DNA of 64,000 nt from Linnemannia schmuckeri (Eukaryota; Mortierellomycota; Mortierellomycetes; Mortierellales; Mortierellaceae). Below the pieces are notes generated by a model. The model had not been told where the DNA came from. It saw nothing but the letters and a program-made list of their open reading frames with translations, and made no database searches. The first letter of the stretch is position 1; every line of letters starts with the position of its first letter. This document shows, piece by piece, positions 1 through 11,867 of the stretch. A program made the position numbers and the translations under genes. The stretch spans positions 1,860,001 through 1,924,000 of the forward strand of contig JANATG010000006.1 of assembly GCA_029449235.1 (NCBI GenBank). The letters are read 5' to 3'.

Positions 1-34
1 AATGAATAAAACACTAAACATGCGTCTCTCATAG

Positions 35-592
35 TCCTCCCATCGGCGATTCAGGGTGCGATGGGCTTTTTTGCAGGATATCTAGGTGACAAGGTGATTC
101 AGAATTGGAACTGGTCTCCGTTAATGGTTAGACGTGTAGGCCAGTCCGTAGGCAGCTTTGGGCTGGGCGTGTTCCTACTTTTGGCAGTCAAACTTGCACG
201 TACGGCAACGGTGGCTATGATCTTAGTGACCATCGGGATGGCTTTCAATGGCTTTACTATGATCGGAGCCTCTGTTTACCAGGTAAATCATTGTCGATAC
301 TGCAAAGGGGCCATTCACATCGATTGTCTTGATTATTAACAAAGGAGTATAATATTAAACTCTTGTCACTGCCTGAATCTAGCACGACTTTTGCCCAGAA
401 CACGCTGGGTTCATCTTTTCGCTTGGGAACACAGCAGGCTCGTTGCCGGCCATTTTTGGCGTGTACTTTGTAGGGTTCTTGTTGGATGGCCATGGCGCCA
501 ATCGCTGGGATGTTATTTGGACCACTGTGTGTGCCTTTTATTTTGCTGGAGCCACTGCGTTTGTCGTGCTCTCCACTCACAGGCGGCTCTAG
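35..592 (+). CDS. SLC17-like (anion:cation symporter, MFS) transporter, 3' part
   Basis: This is the C-terminal end of a major facilitator transporter; its start lies left of the window. Exons are read as 35-282 and 383-592, the first opening after a TAG acceptor (31-34) and the intron running GTAAAT to CTAG. The exon junction restores a segment in which a Glu-His-Ala-Gly motif is followed by a Gly-Asn-Thr-Ala-Gly motif. That pattern is typical of the last transmembrane helices of SLC17/ACS organic-anion or vitamin transporters. Hydrophobic helices are visible at about 150-270 and 440-585. The substrate cannot be told from this fragment; allantoate, nicotinate and phosphate transporters belong to the same superfamily. 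The stop is a TAG at 590-592, only 121 nt before the next start codon on the same strand. Confidence 0.7.
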
Positions 593-663
593 CAAATTTC
601 AATTCTAAAATATAGTTATTTCAATTTCATTTTGTCTCAGCTTCTTTTCCACTTTTTCCATTC

Positions 664-705
664 ATACACACACAGACACACACAAACACAGACACACACA
701 CACAT
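664..705. repeat. CA-rich microsatellite in the SLC17-SDR gap
   Basis: A degenerate run of CACA/CAGACA units fills most of the short gap between the transporter stop and the SDR start. It is likely to be 5' UTR or core promoter of the SDR gene. Confidence 0.8.
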
Positions 706-713
706 CGCCAACG

Positions 714-2350
714 ATGGTCAACAGAAACACCCTCGACTTCGTGCTGCATATGCTCCATGCATCTGTTTTCCATGTGTCGTTCCCTTTCTTCCTCATCCCC
801 CTCATCAAGATGTATGGCTTCACCAACGAGAGTGCAGCCTTTCTCATGGCGGCTGTCTACGGCGTTCTCCTTTTCGTAGTCAAGATCGCATTCTGGCTGC
901 ACGAGCGTAGTCAGCGCAGGGACGGGAAGGTCGACTGGGAGGATGAGGTTGTTCTTATCACTGGAGGTGAGAAAAAAGTGCCCGTTTTTGGTACCTGACC
1001 TGGGATAAGTGATAGCGCCACAGCGACGACGAGACAAACAAAATACTCATAAGATCAATGCCCTAACGATTTTGTATCAATTTGCGATCGAATTATGGAT
1101 GCTATTCATGGATCGTTAGGCGCCAGTGGAATTGGATATCTCCTTGCTGAGATGCTAGCCATCCGCCATATCACCGTCGTCGTCCTCGATGTGCAACCCA
1201 TCAAGACCGCTCGTACGTTTTCTTCTCCTGTCCTACATCCGTGTTTACATGGCACAATGTTTTTAATCTTGTATATTTCGTTTGGAACCATATTTATGGC
1301 CAAGCTAACTCTTTCTACTCCCACTATTATCCATATCACGAATATAGTGGACATTGAGGGCTATATCTGCGACGTGTCAGATCCAGACGACATCGCACGA
1401 GTCGCCAAGGAGATTAGGGAAGACGTTGGCGAGCCAACGATCTTGATCAACAATGCTGGAATCGTCAGCGGACGATCGATCATGGACCTGTCGATTGAAG
1501 ATATTAAGCGGACGATCAATGTCAACTATCTGGGACAGGCGTTTACTATCAAGGAGTTTTTACCAGACATGATCAAGAACAACCACGGACACATTGTACG
1601 AGACATAGGATATCCTTAACATCTTGCTGTACTCTCTCCTCTCTCTCTTTATGCGAGTGTACTTTTTTCATTGTGAGTGTAAAGATTGAAAGTCTGCCAT
1701 ACTAATTAATTGCGCGTTTTCGCTTCGCGTCGCGGACACCATTTATAGATTACAGTTTCGTCCGCAATGGGCATCATGGCTGCACCTCAAGTCGGTAAGT
1801 CGTCTCTCTTACCTTATCTACTGATCAAGAAAAAAACGATGTGTATAAATACCATCCGCCACTAACATGTTTTTCTACGTATACCAATATACATTGCCAT
1901 ATAGCGGACTACGCGGCATCAAAGGCGGCAGTAAAAGCATTCCACGAGACACTCGAGTCTGAGATCAAGTACGTCTACAAGACCCCAGGCGTCAGGACAA
2001 CATTGGTCTGCTGCGGCAAGATTGAGACAGGGATGTTTCAGGGAGTGAAGGAGAGGATGCCGTTTTTCACTCCAACACTCGAGCCACTGGAAGTTGTTAA
2101 GGAGATCATCGAGTCGATGGAGCAGAGGAGGACTCATAACCAGATCATGATGCCGTTCTATGTCAACTTTGTGCCGTTAGTGTCGATCTTGCCGGGATGG
2201 TTCCAGGATCTTGCGAGGACAGTGAGTGGTGCAGACAAGGCCATGGATACCTTTGTTGGCAAGAAGGGCGCTCAGCCCAGGTCTACGTTGCAGGTGGTTG
2301 ATGCGTTCCCCATTGGCGGCGAGTCTGGTGAAGACAAGAAGGATATTTGA
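714..2350 (+). CDS. Membrane-anchored short-chain dehydrogenase/reductase (SDR16C/RDH-like)
   Basis: Predicted NAD(P)-dependent oxidoreductase of 361 residues, probably on the ER or lipid droplets, acting on retinoid, sterol or fatty alcohol-like substrates (substrate inferred from family only). Exons: 714-966, 1120-1212, 1348-1595, 1749-1794 and 1905-2350; all phases close. Residues 15-65 contain two hydrophobic segments that could anchor it. The cofactor motif TGGASGIG starts at residue 83 and is rebuilt across intron 1. NNAG lies at 150-153, the catalytic Ser pair at 202-203 (exon 4, only 46 nt) and YAASK at 216-220. The C-terminal part (MMPFYVNFVPLV and following) resembles DHRS3/RDH10/17-beta-HSD11 type enzymes. 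All catalytic residues are present, so it should be active. Confidence 0.88.
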
Positions 2351-2545
2351 ACTGCCATCAAATAAAACGTTGAGCTTTAGAGAAAAGGACTGCTTCTCAG
2401 GATTGTCGAATTTAAGACGCTGCAACAAAAGCATAAACAGCACCCCTTTCTTTCTTTTTCTTTTTCCTTTTCGCGCCCACAACAACCCCAGGACCTTCTG
2501 CTCGCACCAGGAATCAAGAACGCAATCTCATCCATCTACTCAAGA

Positions 2546-2577
2546 ATAACAACAACAACAACAACAACAATAACAAC
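2546..2577 (+). repeat. AAC/AAT trinucleotide repeat upstream of SSU72
   Basis: A tract of CAA/CAAT triplets lies directly before the SSU72 start codon, so it is probably transcribed as 5' UTR. Confidence 0.75.
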
Positions 2578-2586
2578 TTTTTCCAC

Positions 2587-3614
2587 ATGGTCCGCTTTGC
2601 TGTCATCTGTGCATCCAACCAGAACAGGAGCATGGAAGCCCATAACGTCCTTCTGTAAGAGAGAATGAGACACTCATTGTGCGTGTCTATCGTCCTTCTA
2701 CACGCCAAGGGACGTTAAATTGGAAAACAACAACAACGCAACAACGAACAAAGACATGGAATTATGAACTGATGAACTGATCTTTGTGTTGATATATAAT
2801 AGCAAAAACGGGTTCACAGTGTCATCTTATGGAACAGGAACAATGGTCCGTTTGCCTGGACCAACCATCGACAAGCCAAACATCTACAACTTTGGAACCC
2901 CTTACAACGAAGTTTACCAGGAACTGAAGGGAAAAGACACACAGCTGTAAGACATAGGCGCGCAAGGATATTCTACCAAAGAAGAAGACTCCTAGTCGTG
3001 AAGAGTTCAGAAGTCAAACGTAACGAGTTTGACTCATCTTTAGCGCCCTTCAATCACCAAGCTTACGCCGTTGTTGCATTGGGGGTTTTTTTTCCTCTTG
3101 GGGATATAGATACCAATCGAATGGGCTGCTGCTAATGCTGGACAGGAACCGTAAAATCAAAAACTCACCAGAGCGGTGGCAGGAGAGCCGGCAGGAGTTT
3201 GATGTCATCATCACCTGTGAAGAACGATGCTTCGATGCCGTCTGTGAAGGTTCGTAAATGGTGCACTTATACTGTATAGTTCATAACAGGCACTCTCGGT
3301 CGCTTATTAATGTCACGTCTAACCACCTTGCATTTTCGCGCTCTATATTGAATCCTTTTGCTCGGATAACATACAACTAACACGACCTAGATTTGATTCA
3401 AAGAGGAGAATCGCACAGCAACCCAGTACATGTGATAAACGTGGATATCAAGGATAACTACGAGGAAGCCATGGTCGGCGGACGGATGATCCTTCACCTT
3501 GCCAAGGACATTGAACAAGCTCGGGACCTTGACCAGGAGATTCAACCCATCTTGGATCGATTTAATCAACGGTACCCTAGCGCACCCGTTCTACATTCTG
3601 TCTCGTACTTTTGA
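2587..3614 (+). CDS. SSU72: RNA polymerase II CTD phosphatase Ssu72
   Basis: Phosphatase that removes Ser5 phosphate from the RNA polymerase II CTD and acts in 3'-end processing and termination with the CPF complex (family knowledge). The protein is 191 residues from four exons: 2587-2654, 2803-2946, 3110-3249 and 3391-3614. The first exon ends just after the active-site loop CASNQNRS (residues 8-15), a CX5R signature with Cys8 and Arg14. Exon 2 carries the GTPYNEVYQEL block, and exon 3 ends in the CEERCFD region that supplies the Asp general acid. The length matches the family (about 195 residues), and the start is the only ATG before the CX5R loop. The gene converges on a subtilase gene 266 nt downstream. 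Confidence 0.95.
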
Positions 3615-3880
3615 GAACGTTCCCAATAAAAGAAAATGACGTATACCGTTCTCCAACCTGCTTCTAAGCCTGTTATCGCAACAACTTCTCAAGTTCAACT
3701 TTCGATATTACAGAATGCAAGTTTAATACTTTTTTCTACTGGACGTGTCAAACGCCGAAGGGTAACCACTCTTTTTTTTTTTTTTACAAAAGGTAGCTAG
3801 ATGGGGAGGTTTCCAGGAATCGTTAAGAGGGAGATAGAAGATGAGGGTATAAGGGAAGGAAGCGAAAAAATAGAAGACAT
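3615..3880. terminator. Shared 3' region between SSU72 and subtilase 1
   Basis: Convergent intergenic stretch. It has AATAAA-like AAATAAAAG-type signals just after the SSU72 stop (near 3625) and a run of 14 or more T around 3772-3785. It should contain the polyadenylation sites of both genes; exact sites are not visible. Confidence 0.4.
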
Positions 3881-6620
3881 CTAAGCAGAGACGACGACGG
3901 TGGGGAGCTCAAAGATCTCAAAATCGGCAGGATAGGCACCCTTGGTGAACTTCTTCTGGGAAGCAACAACAAGGTTGTAAGAGCCGGCGGGAAGCTGGAC
4001 GGGGGTAGCAGTGGAGTCCTCAGTCTTGAAGACCTGACCGCGCCAGTCGTAGTTGCGGATGTTGAGGTTGTTGTACTGGTCAAGGTTGGTCATGCGGCCA
4101 GTGGCACCGAAGGCGGGACCCCACATGCGGGAGTTGACAAAGCCGAGGAAGGCCTTGGTCTTGGCGTCATAGACACGGATGGTGGCATCGGGAGAGTGAG
4201 AGCCGTAGCGGACCTGGATGGTGGGGGCAGCGGTCTTGAAGTTGAAGGTAAAGTCGGGGGAGGGAAGGTCAGCGACAGCGCCGTTGGCCTTGGTGTAGGC
4301 AAGGCCGGGGGCTCCGACGTCGGTATCGATCATGGGAACATCACGGACAGCACCCTTGAGACCAATGTAAGGAACATGGACAGCAGGCGAGCCCTCGTTC
4401 GAGGGGGTGGCAATGACGTAACCAGAGTACAAGGGGAAGTGCTTAGCATTGCCCTTCTTGGGCTCAGTGAAGGTGAGAGTGACTTTGACAGACTTGCCGG
4501 CGGGGATCTTGACCTTGTTGGCAGAGAACTTGACGGAGGCATAGTCGGCCTCAATGACTGGAATAGCCTCGGGCCAGGCATTGCCCTTGGAGTAAGAGTT
4601 CAAGGCATCGGCAGCAACGTGGGACAAGGTGTAGGTCTCGGTCTTCTTGCCGGTGTTCTTAATGGTGATCTTCTGGACACCGCGGAAGTTGACGGTATCC
4701 AAGAGATCGAGACGATCGGGCGAGATGGCGGTGGTGGCAGTGATGGCGTTCAAGACGTTGACGAGACCGGCACCCTGCTTGACAGCGGAGGTGTAGGTCT
4801 TGGAACCCCAGTTCTTGGCAATGGTAGCAGTGTTCTTGAAGGCTCTGCGGACATCAGCGCCGGAGGGCTTGGACTTCTTGGCCTGGTAGTAAAGGGCCTG
4901 GGAACCGACGTAGTAGGGGGTGGCCATGGAGGTACCGGACATGAGGGTGTACGAACCCTTGGCACGGGGATAGGCAGAGTAGATGTTTCCACCGGGGGCA
5001 CCAATGTCGGGCTTGGAGCGGAGCTCACCGTCAACACCAAAGGAGGAGAAGTCCGATGGAGCTCCACCGCCCTCAACCTGGACGTTGGTGGGGGCCTTGG
5101 ACCAGGTGAAAGTGTTCTTGGGGTTCTTCTTGTAGGCAGCAAGGATAGCCTCGCCTGCGCGGTTCTCGATCGACGCCATGGCGAACTCGGGAGTACCGGT
5201 AAGACCAGCCAAACCGAAAGGAACGCTCACGACGAGAGCACCGGCAGCGCCGGCATCCTTGGCAATGGTACCACGGCCAACAGAGCCGCAGCGGGTGAAG
5301 TCGCCGATAAGAAGGACGACCTTGCCCTTGACATCGAGACCAGTGTAGGCAGCGGCATCGCATCCGTCCAAGAGAGCACCAGCCTTGTCAAAGAGAGGGA
5401 CCAAGGTGGCGGAGGCAGGGAGAGCGATGGGGCTGTCACCCGTGGCCTGAGAGGGGCTGTAGGGGTACTTGGCGCCGGCGTAGGAAACGGTGTTATACAT
5501 ACCATAGACGTTGTCGAAGGAGGCAACAGAGGTGGCAGTCTCACCGAGACCGGTATCAGAGACCATCCAGACACCCTCGGAACCGTCGTTACCGGCGGCA
5601 CCACCCAAGTTCATGCCGTGGGCAATGAGCTTCTCGCCGAGAATGGCAGTAGGGTTCTCCTTGTAGGAAGAGCCACCACCCAAGGACATGTTGATGATCT
5701 AATAGAGTCAAGTAAAAATAAAGGGAGTGTTCAGAAAATAGCTTCAAAGGGCCGACTTGTTCCAGACAGACGCGTAAAAGGAAAAGGAACAAAAGAGGCA
5801 AACTTACATCCATGCCATCATTGAAGGCCATCTCCATGGCAGCCATGATAACATCGGTGCCAGCATTACCATTGCATCCGAAGATACGGTAAGCACCGAA
5901 GGTGACCTCGGGAGCAACACCAACCCAGGGGGTGGCGGGCTTGGGGCCGGTCTTGATGTTGAGCGCGTTACCGCCGACAATACCGGCGACGTGGGATCCG
6001 TGTCCCTGGCAATCCATGGGGTCAGAGTCGGGCTTGGGTTCGGTGTCGCCGTCATAGTCATCACCGACAAAGTCCCAACCGTACTTGACACGACAGTTCT
6101 TGCCGTAGCGGGCAAAGCATCCCTCAGTGGCACCGGGGGCGGCAAAGGCGGGGTGCTTGTAGTCGATACCGGTATCGATGATACCGACCTTGACACCCTT
6201 ACCGGTCAACTTGTACTTCTTGTGAAGAACATCAACACCGGTCATGTGGTGGAGGGACTGTGCCTCAATGTCACCACCGTTGCTCTTGTTCTTGGTGGGC
6301 TTCTCGTTCTTAGGGAGCGAGAAGATCTCGACCTGCCAGACGTTCTTGACACCAGGAACGGCAGCAAGAGCCTCGCCGCCGTGCTGGGACTTGACGGTGA
6401 TGGCGGCGCCGTTGAAGACGTCGTACTCGTTGCGGACCTTGTAGTCAATGGCGTGTTTCTTCAAGTTGTTGTGAGCGTTGGAGCGGGAGACACCGTCCTT
6501 GTACTCAATGATGTAGGCACCGGGGACGACGTTAGCCTTGCCGGGCTGGGTGGTGTGGAACTTGCCAGCGGAGACCAAGGTGGCCGCGGCGAGAGCGGAG
6601 AGGATGGCAGTGATCTTCAT
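3881..6620 (-). CDS. Secreted subtilisin-like serine protease (S8) with PA insert, paralog 1
   Basis: Extracellular subtilase of 876 residues from two exons (6620-5808 and 5698-3881, intron GTAAGT to TTAG, phase 0). Order of parts: signal peptide (about 1-19), I9 propeptide (about 35-105), catalytic Asp149 in VGIIDTGID, His207 in GHGSHVAG, oxyanion Asn308 in AAGNDG, a protease-associated (PA) insert (about 360-470), and Ser528 in GTSMATP. After these come Fn3-like C-terminal domains. This matches large Vpr/C5a-peptidase-type fungal subtilases. Unlike its paralog at 11.9-15.0 kb it ends in a short tail without a hydrophobic anchor, so it should be released. Lys-rich stretches follow the propeptide. 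The intron sits at the same codon as in the paralog, which supports duplication. A 542-codon open frame on the opposite strand is a codon-bias shadow. Confidence 0.93.
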
Positions 6621-6824
6621 TGTTTTTAGCTTCTAGAATGTGGAGGTCTGTAAAAGACAGTGAGGGGATATGATAAGAGGAAGGAGGAGGAAGGAGGAGG
6701 AAGGGAAGGAGGAAGAGAGGAGACGAAGACGAGGAGGGGAGGAGTAGAAGGAAAGGAGGGAAGGAAAGTGTGTATGTGTAAAGAGTCCTGGATGGCTAAA
6801 GAAAAAAAAAGGGAAATGCAAGGG

Positions 6825-6832
6825 TATTTATA
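6825..6832 (-). promoter_or_regulatory. Candidate TATA box of subtilase 1
   Basis: Read on the minus strand this is TATAAATA, about 205 nt upstream of the subtilase 1 ATG. Pyrimidine-rich DNA follows it, typical of fungal 5' UTRs. The assignment rests on position and motif only. Confidence 0.35.
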
Positions 6833-9800
6833 TTTGACTGATGAAGTAATGAAAATGAGGGGCAAGGGCCATATTGCATTCGCACGAAGAAGAACGGGCG
6901 CGAATGAACAACGAGTTTTGGTTGGTGGTGCCTGAAGGGGAAGGGAAGCAAAGGGGCAAGAGAGAGTTTTCATTGCTGGATGCGATCGAGTCAATGGAAG
7001 GGAAGGGAGATGTCGTCCCAATGGATTTCTTCCTGTCTGTTTTGCTCAAAATTGCTCTCACCTGTGAATGAGCAAGGGAAGAGGAGAGAGGGAGGAGAAG
7101 GAAGACAGGTGTTCTATTCTGTTCTTCCAACGGTCGACACAATCAGCACTGTGTATACTGCACTGTAGACGCTACTCGTTGCCTGTCCCTGAGACGGATA
7201 AACGAAAAGAAAAAGGGCATCAAGGAAGGAAGGAGATTGGAGATGAGCACACAAAAAACACAAGACCCGAAGACAACAGCAGTGGTTGTTTGTGCCACCA
7301 GTCATGTAAAAAAAAACCAAAGAAGTATTATAAAGCGAAAAAGGGCCTGGATGCCATTAGTCGTTCCCTTTGTTCAAACTCAAAAAAACAAATAAGAAAA
7401 CTCTGCTTTTTGCCCTTGGGATTCCATTTTCCCTTTCGGCCTTGAAGGGATGTGTCGTCTGTTCTTGAGAGCGCTTTCCTCGGTTGTGTGAAAGTGAGAT
7501 GTACTGTACTGTAATCTACTGTACACACTCTCTGCCAAGATGTTTGTCCAGTAAGGAGGCATGTGGACCTGGGCCTCTTTCAACCAATCGAATGACCGGA
7601 AACCCTATCTGGACCTGAAAGGCACTCAAGGGAAAGTCAAACAGCGGTCGAAGGGACATTCATTGAGCAAGGGACCATTTCCTCTGAGAAGAGAGAGGGC
7701 TCACACCATCCAACAGGATTCATTCCAGCAGCTCTCCCTCATGATACCTAATAAGGTCCAACTAAGCTGAGAATAACAACAACAAAGCCTCAAGAAACAA
7801 TTCAATAGCAATGGAAAAAGGGGGATCGATCGGTCTATGAGTGTAATAATATTGGAAAGGGTGCCATCGTAACTATGAATAGTTTAGGGTATTATTGCCT
7901 GGAAATGCACCGATCTTTGAACTTTGAGAACTTCATTCTTCCATGTCCCTCGCTTTATCTCTCTCTTCCTTTCTCTCCCTTTGTCTCTGTATTACATTCT
8001 CGTGCTAATAAAGTTTCCAGTCTTTTTTGTCTCGCGTCAAGTATCAAGTACAGAACACAGCGATGACTTTTAATGGATAAGTGCAGTACTGCCAAGGCGC
8101 AATCCAACAGCCTTTCTCAAGAAATTAGCCTGCTGTCCAGACCCGCATCCGTGGACTTTTTTGACAGTACAGTTCGGACAATGGCTTCATCCATGGCGTT
8201 TTTTTCTTACACTGTTGTGGCTCTCGACCATGGGGATATGGTGATACGTTATATTGCAGCAAAGGGTATTCAAAAATTAAGATGGGGGCTCACACTCATG
8301 TCCTGTCTGCATTCATACATATTTGCATTCGTCATTCGTCTTATAAAACTTTTTTTTCTCTTCTTGACTGTAAATCTCTTTCCTTTCTCTGCTGCGATTT
8401 GACAGCAAGCACAAACGACTAGCAACAGCAAGTACATAAACAGCAGTGGATACGGAAACGATGGTGAGGAAGACGTACAAGAACAGTTGAGTAATTCCGG
8501 CATGTTGTTGAATTGCTCCCCTGCCTCTCTTTTTTCATTGTTTTGCTACTCCATCTTGGCGTCTGTTGTTATTGATTTCTGCCAGCTCAACCCCACGCAA
8601 TTATAGAGAGAGAACTATCGAAAGTGAAATGCAAGGGTCACTTTGTTTTCATTCTGAATCCAAACGACTGTTACCTCAGTACACAAAAAAAACAAATGCA
8701 AACAAACAAACAAACAAAACTAAAAACAAACAAGAGCACTTGGACAACAATATCATTAACAATATCAACGAAGTAGAACATAAACAATGAGGGGGGTTGG
8801 TCCAACAAAACCAGCAGAATGAAGAAAAAAGAGACTCTGTTCATCTCCTCAAGTTGTCCCATTTCCTTTACTGATTCTACTGCTTATCTTGCTGTTGACT
8901 TGTTGACCCTACGGCCCCCCTGTTTCGACAAATAGTTTATTGGTCTTGAGATCAACGAGAAAACAGAGATCTACTTTGTCTGTCTGCCTTCATTTACGAT
9001 TCCAAACTTTGCTGCTTCTTCGTCTTTGTTGAAATAAGCGCGTCCTTCATTAACCTTGCTTGACATTCGACATCCATCTATGGCGCATCCCTTCGCTTGC
9101 GCCACCTCAACCCATTCCTTCACTACTTCTCAAACCCCTCTTTCTCATTTACCTCGTCTTTTTTTACCCCAAACATATATGTATAACAAGCAAGTACAAG
9201 CTGCATCATCATAAGAAATATATCTTGCTTTCTCGGCATTCACATATCCCTGTCGTTTCGCTGCGAGTAGCCGCATACTAGGGAATTCGCGAAGCATCCT
9301 CCAATTCCATTCTTTGGGCCTAATTCAGTTCATTCAGCTCAATTGAGCTAGAAAGCGAGTACGAGCAGAGATGTACATGAACATATACGACACATAAATG
9401 TCGAGGTACGTATGGTCGAATGTTCGAAAATAGGTATAGGTACAGATGGAGACACTTGGCCATTCTTCCCTCTTTAACCTTGTCCTTTGTCCTTCGTCCT
9501 TCATGTCCACTTGGCCTTGAAGGCAAGGCACCCAGCAAAGAATTTTAAGGACACTGCGAGTATCTGGTATGCGGTTCCCTCTTCAAAATATGAACCGTCT
9601 CTATTGGAAGACAGACTCGTCAGCCGGCTCGGTTTAAGGATCAGGGTGATTGGCTGCCAAAAACCGTTAGTGTCTGTGAGCATGGACGAGTTTCTTTCTC
9701 GACAAGAATGTATCTTTTCTCATGGTCATAGACTAATTCAGGCACACTGCCTTGATTTCAATTGAATGTTTATACGAGAGGGAGCTCAGTAGAGGCTAGT

Positions 9801-10113
9801 GAAAATAGTACATTGCTCTTTCTTTGTTGTGTATGTGTTTTCACGCAGGGTCGAGGGTCGAGGTCAAGGGGGCGTGATGGAAGATTCGTTGGTGAAGCTG
9901 TAACGCGGCTGTGGAATTCATCCTCATTCCATCCTTCTCTTTATAAGACATGCAAACAAGTAAACAAGGTAACGGTGCCATTGCTCCTTTCTGGATAAAC
10001 TACGAGGTCGCGAACAATAAGGAACAATATGAACAGTCAACCGTAAAGGTCTTTGTTTACGCCACACCATTCACTACACCACCAACGACAGCTCTTTTCG
10101 TTTTTTGCTTTTT

Positions 10114-10144
<31 letters not shown>

Positions 10145-10876
10145 CAAATGTAGAATACAAGACACAGAGTTGATGAGTGTCGTGTCGTTTATCTGCTGCG
10201 TTGTGTAAGTGAGTGCTCTCAACAAAAACATCTTCTCTCGGCTCAATTCAACTCTCTCACCCTACTCTTTTTGGTTTTTATGCACAGTTTGGTCTCTCTC
10301 TCTCTCTTTTTCACTTTCATCTCTTGATGAGATACAATGCTCCCATGAATGGCACTACTTTTTCCCAGGTTTGTTGTCTGCAAGCGCAGGGTACCTAGAC
10401 TCAAGTAGCCCCATCTTTTTCGTCGCTCATTTGTATTTTTTTGTTGTCATGGAATTCCAGTTTTGAACAATGAGCGATGTGTCATCCTAGGCGACACAGC
10501 TTTGGATATGCATCAATAATTGAAGCCAGTTGGGAGTATGCCAGATTAGCCTCGATCCTTATTATTGTTATCGTCATAAAAAATGTCATGGTTAACAATG
10601 AGCGGCAACAAGGATTCGCGTGTAAAAGATAAAAAAAAAAGGGGGGGCATCGATTCCTTCTTTGTCGCTCTTCTTCTCATAGCTCTTTCTCGTTTTTTTC
10701 CAAGTCTCATCACTCTCGTCCAATCGGGCCGCTCACGACTGTAAGGTTTCTTCTCAGCTACAATCCTTTTTTGCCCTTTGTCACTAAAACAAAGCGACGA
10801 TCGTTTGTCCACCCTAGCTAATTCTCACAATGAATACTAATAAAAGTAGCGTGAGCAAGGAGATGAAGCTGACAAC

Positions 10877-10908
<32 letters not shown>

Positions 10909-11867
10909 GGGGAGAAACTCGCCATCGTTCATCTGGCCATCGCCATCGTCTCAGGACTCCGACTCGTTTTCGATTGAGCTGCTCCTCTCTTCCTTCTCTC
11001 TTTATGGTCGATCTTCCTCCCTTTATTGCCCTCCGCTGATGTGGTATCTCATAGATACTGTAGCTGGAGCGAAACTGCGCAGAATAGATATTCTCCATAG
11101 CGACCCCTTACATAACTGCTCGCTCTCCCTGCTCTCCAAAACACCCGTTTTCTGGATGTCAAGAGGCAATCGGAAGTTCAGTCTCGCTAAAAATGAAGAT
11201 AAGAAAAACGGCACAAACAGAGTAGGGATGGGTGAAATACTTTGCCTCTTCTACATGCACACACCTGTCGGATCTTCTCCGTTTTACTTCTGCATGATGC
11301 TCAATTACTGCTCCAGCCTACATTTACATGTGTGTCTCCTTCTTCGCCTCTTCCTTCTCCTCCTCCCTGTTCGTCTCTTTCTCTCACCAGTAATAGGAGT
11401 TGAATTGCGAGTTAAGATAGTAGAACACAATCGAGGGTAAGGAATAGTCGGTCTTTGAAACCCGATAATTGCGCCAGGCAAGGCAAGGCTATGCAATGCA
11501 ATGCAAGGCCGACCGGGATATATGGCGTAAAACGATTGAGGCTGTTGTGCCTTGAAGTTTCGGTAGTCGCAGTGAAGTACCCATTTCTTTGCAAGCACGC
11601 GATTCACTTCCTCCCTTTTTTTTGGGAAGGAAGATGCGAGGAGATCGAAAAGGACTTTGATTGACACAGCAGGTGACTCACTTCTTTTCATTCTAGAGAT
11701 TCAAAGTCCTTGTCATGAAGCTTGTTATTTGGGAACAACATATGCAAAACTGACAGGAAAAATGAACGCGCTCTTCTCTTTATTTTATGTAGGGGATCGT
11801 AACGGAATGTGAAAAAAAGGTAAATAACTCATAGATAAATAATAGATACAAGAGAGACTAACACTGC
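6833..11867. other. 5-kb stretch without a recognised gene
   Basis: This separates the two subtilase genes. Neither strand shows a conserved protein motif, and open frames are under 110 codons with no plausible splice partners. It holds the upstream region of subtilase 1, purine/pyrimidine-biased DNA, a T-run of roughly 29 at 10109-10137, an A-run of roughly 27 at 10877-10903, and short GCAAG/GCAAT repeats near 11475-11505. No tRNA is seen. Noncoding RNAs cannot be excluded. Confidence 0.5.

Noticed and set aside
4196..5824. 542-codon open frame antisense to subtilase 1
   Set aside because: It lies exactly over the subtilase coding exon, is Gly/Val/Asp-rich with no motif, and reflects codon bias of the opposite strand.
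10108..10903. T-run at 10.1 kb and A-run at 10.9 kb as ends of a retroelement pair
   Set aside because: Sequences next to the two runs do not match each other, and no element-coding frame is present.
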